Shown here: in pieces, positions 49,887-59,219 of the stretch | How positions within the stretch are numbered: the stretch's first letter is position 1 | Layout of the letters: each line of letters begins with the position of its first letter | Assembly: GCF_000317835.1 (NCBI RefSeq) | Contig: NC_019793.1 | Location: forward strand, 3,817,840 to 3,881,839 | From: Deinococcus peraridilitoris DSM 19664 | GTDB taxonomy: Bacteria; Deinococcota; Deinococci; Deinococcales; Deinococcaceae | Direction: 5' to 3' | Length of the DNA stretch: 64,000 nt | Made by a program: the position numbers and the translations under genes | Notes under the pieces: generated by a model | Databases searched by the model: none | What the model saw: the letters and a program-made list of their open reading frames with translations, nothing else | Told to the model about the DNA's origin: nothing

Positions 49887-49909
49887 TTTAACGAATCCAG
49901 GAGGAGTGC

Positions 49910-51088
49910 ATGACTCAGTTTCTCCAACGCCTGCTGAATCCGAAACCCGCCGCCATCGGCGTGGAAATCGGCACGAGCGCCATCAAGATCGTGGCGCTCA
50001 AACCAGGCTCACCGCCCCAACTCACCCATGCCCTCATGGTGCCGACACCCATCGGCTCGATGCGCGACGGTCTGGTCATCGAACCGCAGACTGTGGCCAG
50101 CGAGATCAAAAATGCCCTGGCCAAACACGGAATCCAGGCCAAATACGCCGTCAGCACCGTACCCAACCAGAGCGCCATCACCCGCAACATCATGGTGCCC
50201 AAGATGGAGCGCAAGGACCTTGACGAAGCCATCAAATGGGAAGCTGAGCGTTACATTCCGTTTCCGATCGATGAAGTGACAGTGGATTACGATCTGCTCG
50301 ACGATCCGAAACAGGTGGCGGATGAGGGGCAGATGGAAATCGTGATCGCCGCCGCCCCAACCGAGGCTGTCGCCCGACAGGTCGAGGTGCTGCGCCTGGC
50401 CGGACTCGAACCACTGATCGTCGATCTCAAACCGTTCGCGGCCCTGCGGGCGTTGCGCGGCAACCTGCTCGGTGCCCACCTGAGCCCTACCACCCTGGCG
50501 GGCCACAACTACACCGAGGACGGCGAGGTGGCCCTGGTCCTCGAAATCGGCGCATCGAGCTCGGTGATCGCACTCGTACGGGGAGCACGTATCCTGATGA
50601 CCCGCAACATCGGTCTCTCTGCCGACGATTTCACTACTGCCCTGCAAAAAGCCTTCAATCTCGACTTCGCGTCCAGCGAGGAAATCAAGATCAGCTACGC
50701 AGTGGCAACCACACCCACCGAGGACGAGGAGAACCTGCTGAACTTCGACATGTCGCGCGAGCAGTACTCGCCGGCCCGGGTGTTCGAAGTCCTTCGCCCG
50801 GTATTGGGCGAACTGATCACCGAAGTTCGCCGGTCGCTCGAGTACTACCGGGTTCAGGCCGGTGACGTGATGGTCGATCGGACATACCTGGCCGGTGGTG
50901 GGGCCAAACTGCGCGGTCTGGCGGGCGCGGTCAGTGACGCGCTTGGACTGCGTGTCGAAATCGCCTCGCCCTGGTTGTCCGTGAACGTGGACGAATCGAA
51001 AGTCGACATGGGCTATCTCCAGAGCCACGGTCCCGAATTCACGGTGCCACTCGGGCTGGCCCTGCGAGGAGTGAGCAGCCTTGATTAA
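49910..51088 (+). CDS. pilM: Type IV pilus assembly protein PilM
   Basis: 392 residues with an actin-like fold: AIGVEIGTSAIKIVAL phosphate-1 motif, ALVLEIGASSSVIALVRG phosphate-2 and TYLAGGGAKLRGLA adenosine motif. PilM sits in the cytoplasm and binds the PilN N-terminal tail, linking the pilus motor to the periplasmic alignment complex; in Thermus and Deinococcus this also serves DNA uptake. GGAGGAG precedes ATG 49910. First of five genes. Confidence 0.94.
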   Translation: MTQFLQRLLNPKPAAIGVEIGTSAIKIVALKPGSPPQLTHALMVPTPIGSMRDGLVIEPQTVASEIKNALAKHGIQAKYAVSTVPNQSAITRNIMVPKMERKDLDEAIKWEAERYIPFPIDEVTVDYDLLDDPKQVADEGQMEIVIAAAPTEAVARQVEVLRLAGLEPLIVDLKPFAALRALRGNLLGAHLSPTTLAGHNYTEDGEVALVLEIGASSSVIALVRGARILMTRNIGLSADDFTTALQKAFNLDFASSEEIKISYAVATTPTEDEENLLNFDMSREQYSPARVFEVLRPVLGELITEVRRSLEYYRVQAGDVMVDRTYLAGGGAKLRGLAGAVSDALGLRVEIASPWLSVNVDESKVDMGYLQSHGPEFTVPLGLALRGVSSLD

Positions 51089-51800
51089 CATCAACCTTCT
51101 GCCCAAGGACCAGCGCCGGGCATCAGGACCCGACTACTGGAAGCTGGGCGCCGGCGCGTTCGCCGGTGTGGCCGTGCTGACCATGGTGATTCTGCAAACC
51201 AGCGTCAGCGGTACCCTGTCGGGCCTCAACCGCCAGATCGAGGAGCACCAGAGTGAAATCGCGGTGCTCAAACCTCAAGTCGACGAGCGCAACCGCCTGC
51301 AGGCCGAGAAAACCAAACTGGAGTCGGTCACGAGCGTGGCCAACACACTCAAGGCCGGACAGACCTCCTGGAGTGACGACCTCGCGCGGTTTGTCCGTCA
51401 ACTTCCCAGCGGCGACGCTCCGGTAGTGGCGCTCAGTTCGCTTTCCATGCGTGCGGTCGATGCCGGTGCCCAGCAGGCCGCCGCTCAGAACGGCCTTTAC
51501 GACGGCAAGGCAGTGAGCAAAGAAGTGCAGCTCAGTGGCAAGGCCCGTTCGAGTGCGGCGCTCGTCCAGTTTGTCAACGCCTTCGAGCAGGCTCCGGACT
51601 TCGGTGTGCAGTTCCAGAACATGCAACGCGAACAGGCGGGCGGTCAGTACAGCTTCTCGGCCACCGTCGGCATGGTCGGCGCCCAAGCCGAGAACGTCAG
51701 GCCGACGGGAACCAGCGGAGCGCAGGCAGGCGCGCCCCAGGCCACAGCGCCGCAGGCGCCAACCGACGCCAGCGCCGCCAACGCAGGAGGGTCGAGATAA
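51081..51800 (+). CDS. pilN: Type IV pilus assembly protein PilN
   Basis: 239 residues. The N-terminal tail INLLPKDQR is the motif that binds PilM; one membrane helix (about 19-38) is followed by a coiled coil and an alpha/beta periplasmic domain, with a Pro/Ala/Gln-rich tail. It starts at TTG 51081 overlapping the pilM stop, with GAGGAG upstream. Pairs with PilO. Confidence 0.92.
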   Translation: MININLLPKDQRRASGPDYWKLGAGAFAGVAVLTMVILQTSVSGTLSGLNRQIEEHQSEIAVLKPQVDERNRLQAEKTKLESVTSVANTLKAGQTSWSDDLARFVRQLPSGDAPVVALSSLSMRAVDAGAQQAAAQNGLYDGKAVSKEVQLSGKARSSAALVQFVNAFEQAPDFGVQFQNMQREQAGGQYSFSATVGMVGAQAENVRPTGTSGAQAGAPQATAPQAPTDASAANAGGSR

Positions 51801-52450
51801 TGGGCAGTTTTTCCCTGTCGAAACTCAAGGGGCGCGACGTGTTCCTGATCGTCGTGGTGCTGGTCGTGCTGGCAAGCGCACTGTGGTACACCCTGTTCTA
51901 CAGCGCCAGCAAAGCCGAAATCGACAATAAAAAGCTCGAACTCGAAAGTCTCGCAACCCAGGTACAGGCATCACGAGCTGCAGTAGCGCAACTCCCGGCC
52001 TTGCAGCAGGACGTCGCGCAACTTTCGTTGCAGCGTGATGAGCTGCTCCGCGCCCTGCCGGCGACGGCCAAGATGGGCAGCCTGCTAAGTGAAATTCGTA
52101 CGAACGTCCTCGCCTCGGGCGCGGAGTTGACCGGTGTCACCCAAGGCGGCGGACAGGCCGCCGGTCTGCCGGCCGGCGTACGTCCCCTCGGAATCAGCCT
52201 CAGCCTCGACGGCCAGTTCGCCCCGCTCTACCGTGTCCTGAAATCGCTGGAGGCCATGAACCGCTTCTCGACCATCAATTCGGTGGGCCTGACCATGGGC
52301 AACCCCGAAAGCTTCGATCCCAAACTCAGCGGCCAGGTGGCCCTCACCATCTACACCTTCGATCCTTCGGCAGCGGGCCAGGCTGGAAACAACGCGCCCA
52401 ACGCCGCTCCCGCCGCCCCGAGCGCGCCCCCTGCGGGAGGTAACCAGTGA
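51800..52450 (+). CDS. pilO: Type IV pilus assembly protein PilO
   Basis: 216 residues: a short cytoplasmic tail, membrane helix (about 10-32, VFLIVVVLVVLASALWYTLF), coiled coil (about 35-85), then a ferredoxin-like PilO domain and a Pro/Ala-rich tail. It forms the inner-membrane alignment complex with PilN. TAATG overlap with pilN. Confidence 0.92.
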   Translation: MGSFSLSKLKGRDVFLIVVVLVVLASALWYTLFYSASKAEIDNKKLELESLATQVQASRAAVAQLPALQQDVAQLSLQRDELLRALPATAKMGSLLSEIRTNVLASGAELTGVTQGGGQAAGLPAGVRPLGISLSLDGQFAPLYRVLKSLEAMNRFSTINSVGLTMGNPESFDPKLSGQVALTIYTFDPSAAGQAGNNAPNAAPAAPSAPPAGGNQ

Positions 52451-53523
52451 AGAGCAGTATCAAACTCGGGCGCGAAATGAAGCTGGCCCTCACCGGTGTG
52501 GCCCTGGTCGGCGCCGTGGGTGGCTGGTCGGTCTGGAACGCCGGCCGCCCACCAGTGCTCGAAACGCCACCTGGTGCGGCGACCAGCTCGGCGGGCGATA
52601 CCCAGTCGACTGACGGTGGAGTCACCGTGTCGCGGCCGAACAAACCGGTCGACGTCCAGCCGATTCCGTTTCTGAACACTGCCCAGCCGGTTCCAGCACC
52701 AAGCGAAGAGGCCGCTGCTCCCACACCGGCAGCTCCCCGCGACGCCGAACTTTCGAACCCCTTCCGGCCTTTTACGGTAACTGCGAGCGCGCAGGACAGC
52801 GCGCCCGTCAACAGTGCGCCGGTGAATGCGGCCAGTGGTACCCTTCCAGCGCCCACCATTCCCAACGTTCCCCGCAGATCGGTGTCCCCGGCTCCCGCCT
52901 TCACCGCGAGCACGCCACCCACCCCGGTTACGCCCAGCCTGAGTGCGCCCATCCCGGTGCCCACGCTGGAGATTGTTCCGGCGCCCGCGTTGCCGAGGAG
53001 CACGCCTCCTGTCGCGGTGGCAGTGGCTCCGACAGCAGTGCCGCCCGTGTCCATTCCGCAGAACACCGCGCCCTTTCCGACGCAGGGCGCAGTCAGTGTC
53101 ATCAGCGCCACGCCACCCAAAGCGCCGCCCAAACCGCCCGTACCGACGGTGCGCGCACCCACGGTGGCCACCCTCAGCACGCCGCTCACCCTGCCGGGCG
53201 CGTCCAGCAGCGCTGCCGTGGCCGTCGAGTCGCCGTCCCCCGCCGTGCCACCCCTGCTGGCCGAGCTGGAGACTCCCACGGTGGCGGCCAGCATGCCCGC
53301 GAATCCGCTCGACGCTTACGTCAGCGAACAGAACCTCAGCTACAACGCGGTGGTCCTGGGTCCAGTCAGCACGGTGATCTTTCAGTCCAAGACCGGCTAC
53401 ACCGTCGTCTCGCTCGGCCAGAAGCTTCCCGAGAGCGACATCGTGATAACGGACATCTCGGCCACTTCGGTCACGTTGGCCCTCGGCGACTCGCACAAGA
53501 CCCTCGAAATCGACAAAAGGTGA
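52447..53523 (+). CDS. PilP-like pilus assembly protein with proline-rich linker
   Basis: 358 residues. It has an N-terminal membrane helix (about 12-32), not the lipoprotein signal usual for PilP; a proline-rich region of about 220 residues; and a C-terminal beta domain (about 285-358, LSYNAVVLGPVSTVIF, YTVVSLGQKLPESDIVI) that fits PilP/PilW-like contacts with the secretin. It starts at GTG 52447 overlapping the pilO stop. Position four in pilMNOPQ supports the PilP role. Confidence 0.8.
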   Translation: MKSSIKLGREMKLALTGVALVGAVGGWSVWNAGRPPVLETPPGAATSSAGDTQSTDGGVTVSRPNKPVDVQPIPFLNTAQPVPAPSEEAAAPTPAAPRDAELSNPFRPFTVTASAQDSAPVNSAPVNAASGTLPAPTIPNVPRRSVSPAPAFTASTPPTPVTPSLSAPIPVPTLEIVPAPALPRSTPPVAVAVAPTAVPPVSIPQNTAPFPTQGAVSVISATPPKAPPKPPVPTVRAPTVATLSTPLTLPGASSSAAVAVESPSPAVPPLLAELETPTVAASMPANPLDAYVSEQNLSYNAVVLGPVSTVIFQSKTGYTVVSLGQKLPESDIVITDISATSVTLALGDSHKTLEIDKR

Positions 53524-53526
53524 GCC

Positions 53527-55428
53527 ATGATTAAACGATCCCTGATCCTCGCATTGACGCTGACGCTCGGTATCGCCGGCGCCCAGAGCAGCGTTGACAC
53601 CCGGCTTTCGGCCGCACCCGTGACCCTGGAGATGGGCCGTTACGGCGGACCACTCTCCTCACTGCTTGCCGCCGTGGCCAAAACCGCCGGCTACGAACTG
53701 GTGCTCGACACCAACGTGGATGCGTTGCCCACAGTGGGTGCCAGCGCAACCACACCGCAAAGTGCCACGGGCACCGCTGCCGCACCGCAGGGAGGAAAGC
53801 CGGTCGTCTACAGCTTTACCGGCAAACCCTTCAACCAGGTCTGGCCGCTTCTGATGGACGTCTACGGTCTCAGCTACGACACGGTGAAGGTAGGCGAGCA
53901 GCTTGTGCTGCGGGTCAGCAGCTCACCCGTCCAGAAAATCATCAAGTTGAGCAACGCCAACGCGGCAGACGCGGTCAACCAGGTCAAGCTGTTTTTTGGA
54001 ACACCCCAATACAACGAAGTGCAGCAGAAAGACGCACAGGGCAACGTCGTCGGCGTTACCCGAACGCTGATGGACGTCAAGCTCGATTCCGCCTCGCTGC
54101 GAATTATTGCCGATACCCGCACCAACAGCCTGATCATACGCGGCACCAACAAGGAAATTGCCGAAGTCGAGCGTCTCGCGCTGGAAGTCGACAAGGCCGA
54201 CACTCTCGGCAACGCCGAGAGCACCAACCCGGTTGTGCAGCGGGTGTACACGGTCAAGGGCTCAGCGCCGGAAATCGCCACGCTGCTTGGCACGCAGTAT
54301 CCCAACCTGCGCGTGACACCGGTGGGACGGACAGGCCAACTGGTGCTGACCGGACCCAGCAACCAGCTCGACGCCGCCCTCGCCCTGCTGAACCAAGTCG
54401 ATAAGCAAATCGTCGTTCAGAGCGCCCCCCCCGTCGTGCAGCGCACCTTTACGCTCAGCAACGCCCAGGCCACCGAACTGAAGGAAACGCTGGAAGGCAC
54501 GCTGAAGCGGGCCCTGGGAACGCAGACAGGCGCAGCAGCAGGTACGACCACCGCGACCTCCGAGACCACCCAGCCCACGCCAGCAGAGTCCTCGGCCGCG
54601 TCTACCGGAGCCTCCATCATCGCCGACCAGCGTACCAACAGCCTGATCGTGCGGGGCACCCAGGCACAAGTCGACCAGATCGCCGAGCTGGTCCCCCTGC
54701 TTGACAAGGCGGTACCGCAGATCAACGTGCAAGTCCGCATTCAGGAAATCACCGAATCGGCCGCGCGCAACCTGGGCATCGACTGGTCGGCGGGCCTGGG
54801 CGCCTTTACCACCAACATCATCGGTGGAGCACTCACCGCGTTGTTTGACAGCACCAAGAGCTTTACCGGCCTGAACCTCGGCGCCACCCTGACCGCGCTG
54901 GAAACGCAGGGCATGTCAAAAAGCATCTATGACGGCAGCGTGACCTTGCAAAGTGGACAACGCCGCCAGGGGAACCAGGGAACCACCGAATCGTCGAGTG
55001 CCAACGCGGCAGCAACCATCAAGTCGGGCGGACGCCTGGAAGTCAACATCCCCAGCGCGTCGGGCAACATCACCAAGCAGATCGACTATGGCGTCATTCT
55101 CGACTTCATCAATCCGCAGGTGGCCAGCGACGGTTCGATCACCATCGGTGTGCGCAGCAACGTCAGCGACCTGCAGACGGCCATTACTGCCACCTCGATT
55201 CCCAACGTCCTGCAGTTCACCAACCGTGAGGCCAACACGACCGTGACCTTCAAAAGTGGTCAGACGGTCATGCTGGGCGGCCTGCTCAGCAACACGGAGC
55301 GCAGCACCAAGGAAGGCATTCCGTTCCTGTCGTCGATTCCGATCATCGGCAACCTGTTCTCGCGGACCTCGACCCGCAAGGACCAGACGCAGCTCCTGAT
55401 CGTCATCACGGGCAACGTCGTTCAGTAA
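53527..55428 (+). CDS. pilQ: Type IV pilus secretin PilQ
   Basis: 633 residues. Signal peptide (SLILALTLTLGIAGA); N-domains repeated at about 115-330 (IADTRTNSLIIRGTNKEI and IADQRTNSLIVRGTQAQV are homologous units); secretin core about 390-633 with VQVRIQEITESAARNLGI, EANTTVTFKSGQTVMLGGLLS and IPIIGNLFS. A Thr/Ala/Ser-rich insert lies at about 330-360. It forms the outer-membrane pore for pili and DNA uptake. Last gene of the cluster, followed by a hairpin. Confidence 0.94.
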   Translation: MIKRSLILALTLTLGIAGAQSSVDTRLSAAPVTLEMGRYGGPLSSLLAAVAKTAGYELVLDTNVDALPTVGASATTPQSATGTAAAPQGGKPVVYSFTGKPFNQVWPLLMDVYGLSYDTVKVGEQLVLRVSSSPVQKIIKLSNANAADAVNQVKLFFGTPQYNEVQQKDAQGNVVGVTRTLMDVKLDSASLRIIADTRTNSLIIRGTNKEIAEVERLALEVDKADTLGNAESTNPVVQRVYTVKGSAPEIATLLGTQYPNLRVTPVGRTGQLVLTGPSNQLDAALALLNQVDKQIVVQSAPPVVQRTFTLSNAQATELKETLEGTLKRALGTQTGAAAGTTTATSETTQPTPAESSAASTGASIIADQRTNSLIVRGTQAQVDQIAELVPLLDKAVPQINVQVRIQEITESAARNLGIDWSAGLGAFTTNIIGGALTALFDSTKSFTGLNLGATLTALETQGMSKSIYDGSVTLQSGQRRQGNQGTTESSSANAAATIKSGGRLEVNIPSASGNITKQIDYGVILDFINPQVASDGSITIGVRSNVSDLQTAITATSIPNVLQFTNREANTTVTFKSGQTVMLGGLLSNTERSTKEGIPFLSSIPIIGNLFSRTSTRKDQTQLLIVITGNVVQ

Positions 55429-55441
55429 AGCGGATATTCAG

Positions 55442-55468
55442 CGGGGCGCGCCGAGTCGGCGCGCCCCG
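55442..55468 (+). terminator. Terminator hairpin after pilQ
   Basis: An 11-bp stem CGGGGCGCGCC / GGCGCGCCCCG with a 5-nt loop, then TTCTCGTT. Confidence 0.65.
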
Positions 55469-55511
55469 TTCTCGTTCAATCAAGCCCTCTTGCGCCCGGG
55501 CCGGGCTTTGC

Positions 55512-55517
55512 TACAGT
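55512..55517 (+). promoter_or_regulatory. Leaderless -10 box of aroC (TACAGT)
   Basis: TACAGT ends 7 nt before ATG 55525. Confidence 0.5.
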
Positions 55518-55524
55518 TCGCTGC

Positions 55525-56673
55525 ATGAGGTTCCTAACAGCCGGTGAGTCGCACGGGCCGCAGTTGACGGCCATCATCGAGGGGCTGCCGTCGGGGCTGC
55601 CGCTGACCAAAGCAGACATCGATCCCTGGCTGGCTTTGCGGCAAGGCGGGTACGGGCGTGGGCGGCGCATGGTCATCGAACGTGATGAAGTGCAGTTTCT
55701 GTCCGGCGTTCGTGCCGGACGCACTTCCGGGGCGCCCGTGACGCTGGCTGTCGAGAACCGCGACTGGCGCAACTGGACCGAGATCATGTCGCCAGAGCCC
55801 GGCGGCGAGCCGCGCAAGAAGGCCCTGACGGCGGCGCGCCCCGGTCATGCCGACCTGGCCGGGGGCATCAAATACCGCCACAAGGACCTGCGGGACGTGC
55901 TGGAGCGTGCCTCGGCCCGTGAAACCGCCGCGCGTGTCGCGGTGGGCGCCGTGGCGCTGAAGCTGCTGGGCGAACTGGGCATCGAGGGTGTCAGTCATGT
56001 GCTGTCGCTGGGAGAGATTGCCAGCGAGGTGCCCTTCGAATGGAGCCTCGCTCCAGGTATTGCCGACAGTCCGCTGCGCTGTCTCGACCCGCAAGCCACC
56101 GAGCGGATGATCGAGCGGATCGACCGGGCCAAGGCCGAAGGTGACACGCTGGGCGGCGTGCTGGAAATGCGCTTTCGGGGGCTTCCCGTTGGACTGGGCA
56201 GTCACGTTCACTGGGACCGCAAGCTCGACGGACGCATTGCGGGCGCTGTCATGAGTGTGCAGGCCATCAAGGGCGTGGAGATCGGGTTGGGGTTCGACGC
56301 CGCCCGCAGACCGGGCAGTGCCGTTCACGACGCCGTCTTCATGCGCGAGCAGCGCTACTCGCGTGACACCAACGGCGCCGGTGGCCTGGAGGGCGGCATG
56401 ACCAATGGCGAAGACCTCGTGGTGCGCGCGGCCATGAAGCCCATTGCCACCCTGATGAAGCCGCTGCCGACCGTCGATGTGGTGACCCATGAAGCTGCCG
56501 ACGCTGCACGCGAACGCTCGGACACGACGGCGGTGCCTGCAGCCGGCATCGTCCTGCAATCCGTCATCGCGTGGGTGCTGGCCGATGCCGTGATGGAAAA
56601 GTTCGGTGGCGATACCCTGCCAGAACTGCAAGAGCGAGTACGGACGGCGCGCGCCTTTGCCGAGACTTACTGA
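55525..56673 (+). CDS. aroC: Chorismate synthase
   Basis: 382 residues. It converts EPSP to chorismate using reduced FMN. Family signatures: FLTAGESHGPQL (N-terminal, first His), RPGHADLAGGIKYRHKDLRDVLERASARETAARVA region by position, SRDTNGAGGLEGGMTNGE and KPLPTVD. Full length. Heads the aro group aroC-aroK-aroB-aroQ after pilMNOPQ, a neighbourhood like the hofMNOPQ-aroKB arrangement in E. coli. Confidence 0.96.
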   Translation: MRFLTAGESHGPQLTAIIEGLPSGLPLTKADIDPWLALRQGGYGRGRRMVIERDEVQFLSGVRAGRTSGAPVTLAVENRDWRNWTEIMSPEPGGEPRKKALTAARPGHADLAGGIKYRHKDLRDVLERASARETAARVAVGAVALKLLGELGIEGVSHVLSLGEIASEVPFEWSLAPGIADSPLRCLDPQATERMIERIDRAKAEGDTLGGVLEMRFRGLPVGLGSHVHWDRKLDGRIAGAVMSVQAIKGVEIGLGFDAARRPGSAVHDAVFMREQRYSRDTNGAGGLEGGMTNGEDLVVRAAMKPIATLMKPLPTVDVVTHEAADAARERSDTTAVPAAGIVLQSVIAWVLADAVMEKFGGDTLPELQERVRTARAFAETY

Positions 56674-56868
56674 ATGCACGCACACGACGGCACCCTCCCT
56701 GTTTTCGTGTCTCGCGAGTGGGCCCGGTTGTCCCTTTCGCAAGTGAACGCACCGTGATGGCCCTGTCACAGTTCTCCGAGCGGCTTGGCCTGACGCTCGA
56801 ACCGTTCGAGTCCGTCGGCCGGGTTTCGCAGCGGTCACAGGCACCGAGCGATGATGCGCCGATTCGTC

Positions 56869-56874
56869 TAGACT
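56869..56874 (+). promoter_or_regulatory. -10 box of aroK (TAGACT)
   Basis: TAGACT ends 8 nt before ATG 56883, within a 209-bp gap in which I see no other gene. Confidence 0.5.
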
Positions 56875-56882
56875 GCAGCATC

Positions 56883-57497
56883 ATGACTGGCCCCTCCCCT
56901 TCCCTGATCGAGCGTCCCGTAAGCTGGGTGGCCCTGGCAGGGTTCATGGGAACGGGCAAGAGCCGGATCGGGTGGGAACTGTCGCGGGCCCTGGCGTTGC
57001 ACTTTGTCGATACCGACAAACTGATCGCGCGGGTCGCGGGTCGTCCGGTGCCCGAACTCTTCGCGCAGGAAGGCGAGGCGCGCTTTCGGGCTTTCGAGCG
57101 GGAAGTGGTTCGGCGCGTGGTTCGGCTCGACTACGCCGTCGTGAGCCTGGGCGGCGGCGCTTTTGTTGCCCCGGAAAACCGGCAGACGCTGCTGGCACGC
57201 GGACCGGTAGTGGTGTTGTGGGCCTCGCCGGAAACCATTCTGAAACGCACACAGCACACCGACCGGCCGCTGCTGAAAACCGAGCAGCCGCTCGAACGCA
57301 TTCGCGGCCTGATGGCCGAACGTGAAGGCGCCTACCGCGAAGGTACCATTCACGTCAGCAGCGACGGACGGGCTTCGAGCGAGGTGGTGGACGAAATCGT
57401 CGGGAAACTCTGGCACTGGCAGCAAGACGAGGCCGAGGACGGCCACGAGCACACCCCCGGGATAACGCAGCTGCAAGGCGGGCATGAAGCGGATTGA
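56883..57497 (+). CDS. aroK: Shikimate kinase
   Basis: 204 residues. P-loop GFMGTGKSRIG, substrate-binding DTDKLIAR and the conserved VVSLGGGAFV with RPLLK in the lid. It phosphorylates shikimate. I chose ATG 56883 since it places the P-loop at a normal distance and follows a -10 box; the frame is open to 56571. The C-terminal tail (about 165-204), rich in Glu, His and Gln, is longer than usual. Overlaps aroB by 14 nt. Confidence 0.92.
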   Translation: MTGPSPSLIERPVSWVALAGFMGTGKSRIGWELSRALALHFVDTDKLIARVAGRPVPELFAQEGEARFRAFEREVVRRVVRLDYAVVSLGGGAFVAPENRQTLLARGPVVVLWASPETILKRTQHTDRPLLKTEQPLERIRGLMAEREGAYREGTIHVSSDGRASSEVVDEIVGKLWHWQQDEAEDGHEHTPGITQLQGGHEAD

Positions 57498-58536
57498 CGT
57501 TCAGGCCAGCGTTCCTTATACCATTACGGTAGGCCGGGGGTTACTTTCGGCCGTGGACATGCCGGAAAGCCGGCGCGTGCTCATTTACGACGAGGGCCTG
57601 CCCGGCAGCCTCGTCGAGCACGTCCGAAGGCGCCTTCAGACGGAGTTGAATCTTGCGGTGCCCTCTGGTGATGCGTGCAAGACGCTCGACGTGTACGGCA
57701 CACTGCTTTCACGGCTGGCGGGGGCCGCGCTGGCGCGCGACGCGGCCGTGATCGGACTGGGGGGCGGCGCCACGACCGACCTGGCCGGCTTCGTGGCCGC
57801 GTCTTACCTGCGGGGCGTCGCCTTCTATACGCTCCCGACCACCCTGCTGGCCCAGGTGGACGCCGCGGTGGGAGGCAAAACGGGCCTCAATCTGCCTGAG
57901 GGCAAGAATCTCGTGGGTGCCTTCTGGAATCCGCGGGGTGTCTGGTGTGACGTGGATACCCTGGAGAGCCTTCCTGAGCACATCTTTCGGGAAGGTGCGT
58001 CCGAGGTCTTCAAGCACGGCCTGCTGACCTCGGGTGCACTGTGCGAGCAGGTGCTGGCGCCTGGCTTTGGTGCGTCCGCGTCCAACCTCGCCGAGGTGGT
58101 GGCCGACGCGGTGCAGGTCAAGGTCGACGTGGTCGTGCGTGATCCGACCGAACAAGGTGAGCGGGCCTTTCTGAATTTCGGGCATACCCTGGCGCACGCA
58201 CTCGAAGCGGTGACCCGGCACGCGCTCTCGCACGGCGAAGCGGTCGGTTATGGCATGCACTTCGCGGCCCTGCTGTCGCGGGCGCAGGGCGGCGAGGACC
58301 TGACTCCCCTCACTTCACGCTTTCTGAGCTATCTGAAGCCTTCCCGGTTGCCGGAGCACCTCACCTGGGAACACCTTGAGCCGTTTATCGCCCGTGACAA
58401 AAAGGCTGACCGATCGGGAATGCGCTTCGTGCTGCTGCGCCGCATCGGTCAACCTTATCTGGAGCGCCTCGGAGAGGATCAGCTGCGCGACGTCTTCAAT
58501 CTGTGGCGCGCACAGATGCGCGCCGTGGTTCAATAA
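57484..58536 (+). CDS. aroB: 3-Dehydroquinate synthase
   Basis: 350 residues. NAD-binding GLGGGATTDLAGFVAA, then LPTTLLAQVDAAVGGKTGLN and GKNLVGAFWNP; zinc ligands in ASEVFKHGLL, FGHTLAHALE and HGEAVGYGMH. It cyclises DAHP to 3-dehydroquinate, the second shikimate step. Translationally coupled to aroK and followed after 3 nt by aroQ. Confidence 0.95.
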   Translation: MKRIDVQASVPYTITVGRGLLSAVDMPESRRVLIYDEGLPGSLVEHVRRRLQTELNLAVPSGDACKTLDVYGTLLSRLAGAALARDAAVIGLGGGATTDLAGFVAASYLRGVAFYTLPTTLLAQVDAAVGGKTGLNLPEGKNLVGAFWNPRGVWCDVDTLESLPEHIFREGASEVFKHGLLTSGALCEQVLAPGFGASASNLAEVVADAVQVKVDVVVRDPTEQGERAFLNFGHTLAHALEAVTRHALSHGEAVGYGMHFAALLSRAQGGEDLTPLTSRFLSYLKPSRLPEHLTWEHLEPFIARDKKADRSGMRFVLLRRIGQPYLERLGEDQLRDVFNLWRAQMRAVVQ

Positions 58537-58539
58537 GCC

Positions 58540-58977
58540 ATGATCCTCGTCCTGAATGGGCCGAACCTCAATTTGCTGGGAAGCCGCGAACCGGCCGTGT
58601 ATGGCCGCGAAACGCTCGAAGACCTGGAAAACGCCTGCGAGTCCTGGGGAGCGGACCTCGGGGTCACCGTCACGTGCCGCCAGAGCAATCACGAGGGCAA
58701 CCTGATCGAATGGATTCACGAAGCCGCCGGAGCGGGCTTTCGCGCCATCGTCATCAATCCCGGCGCCCTGACGCATTACAGTTACGCGCTGCGCGACGCC
58801 ATCTCCGGGCAGGATCTGCCCGTGGTGGAAGTGCACATTTCCAACGTGGACGCCCGTGAATCCTTTCGGCACGTCTCGGTCACCGCCGGGGTATGCCGCG
58901 GCAAAATCTCCGGGCTGGGCTTTGTCGGCTACCGCCTCGCGATGGAGTACCTGGTTGAGGTGAGCAACCAGAACTGA
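58540..58977 (+). CDS. aroQ: Type II 3-dehydroquinate dehydratase
   Basis: 145 residues. NGPNLNLLGSREPAVYG carries the Arg and Tyr of the mobile loop; CRQSNHEGNLIEWIH; INPGALTHYSYALRDAI; and the catalytic His in EVHISNVDARESFRHVS. It dehydrates 3-dehydroquinate to 3-dehydroshikimate. Last gene of the shikimate group. Confidence 0.95.
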   Translation: MILVLNGPNLNLLGSREPAVYGRETLEDLENACESWGADLGVTVTCRQSNHEGNLIEWIHEAAGAGFRAIVINPGALTHYSYALRDAISGQDLPVVEVHISNVDARESFRHVSVTAGVCRGKISGLGFVGYRLAMEYLVEVSNQN

Positions 58978-59063
58978 TCGGCCAATGCCGTCACCCTTCT
59001 GCCGCACGGGAAATGCTGGGTTCGCAGCGTCGCGGGAAAGCAGAAAGCCTGCTGCCCAGGCGC

Positions 59064-59093
59064 TTGAGTTCCGCTGCCGTCCTCTGATAGACT
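59064..59093 (+). promoter_or_regulatory. rplM-rpsI promoter
   Basis: -35 TTGAGT (59064-59069), 18-nt spacer, -10 TAGACT (59088-59093). The leader to GTG 59220 would be about 120 nt, long enough for the autoregulatory structures common upstream of ribosomal protein genes; none was resolved by eye. Confidence 0.5.
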
Positions 59094-59219
59094 CGCTCCT
59101 AGTGTTTTGCGCTTGGTAGAGCCGAGACCGCCGGAATGGCACCGGGACGCGCGACGCAGGGTTCCCCGACCCCGAAGCCGCGACAAAGCGCCGAAATCCA
59201 AACATTTCGGAGACGAACG

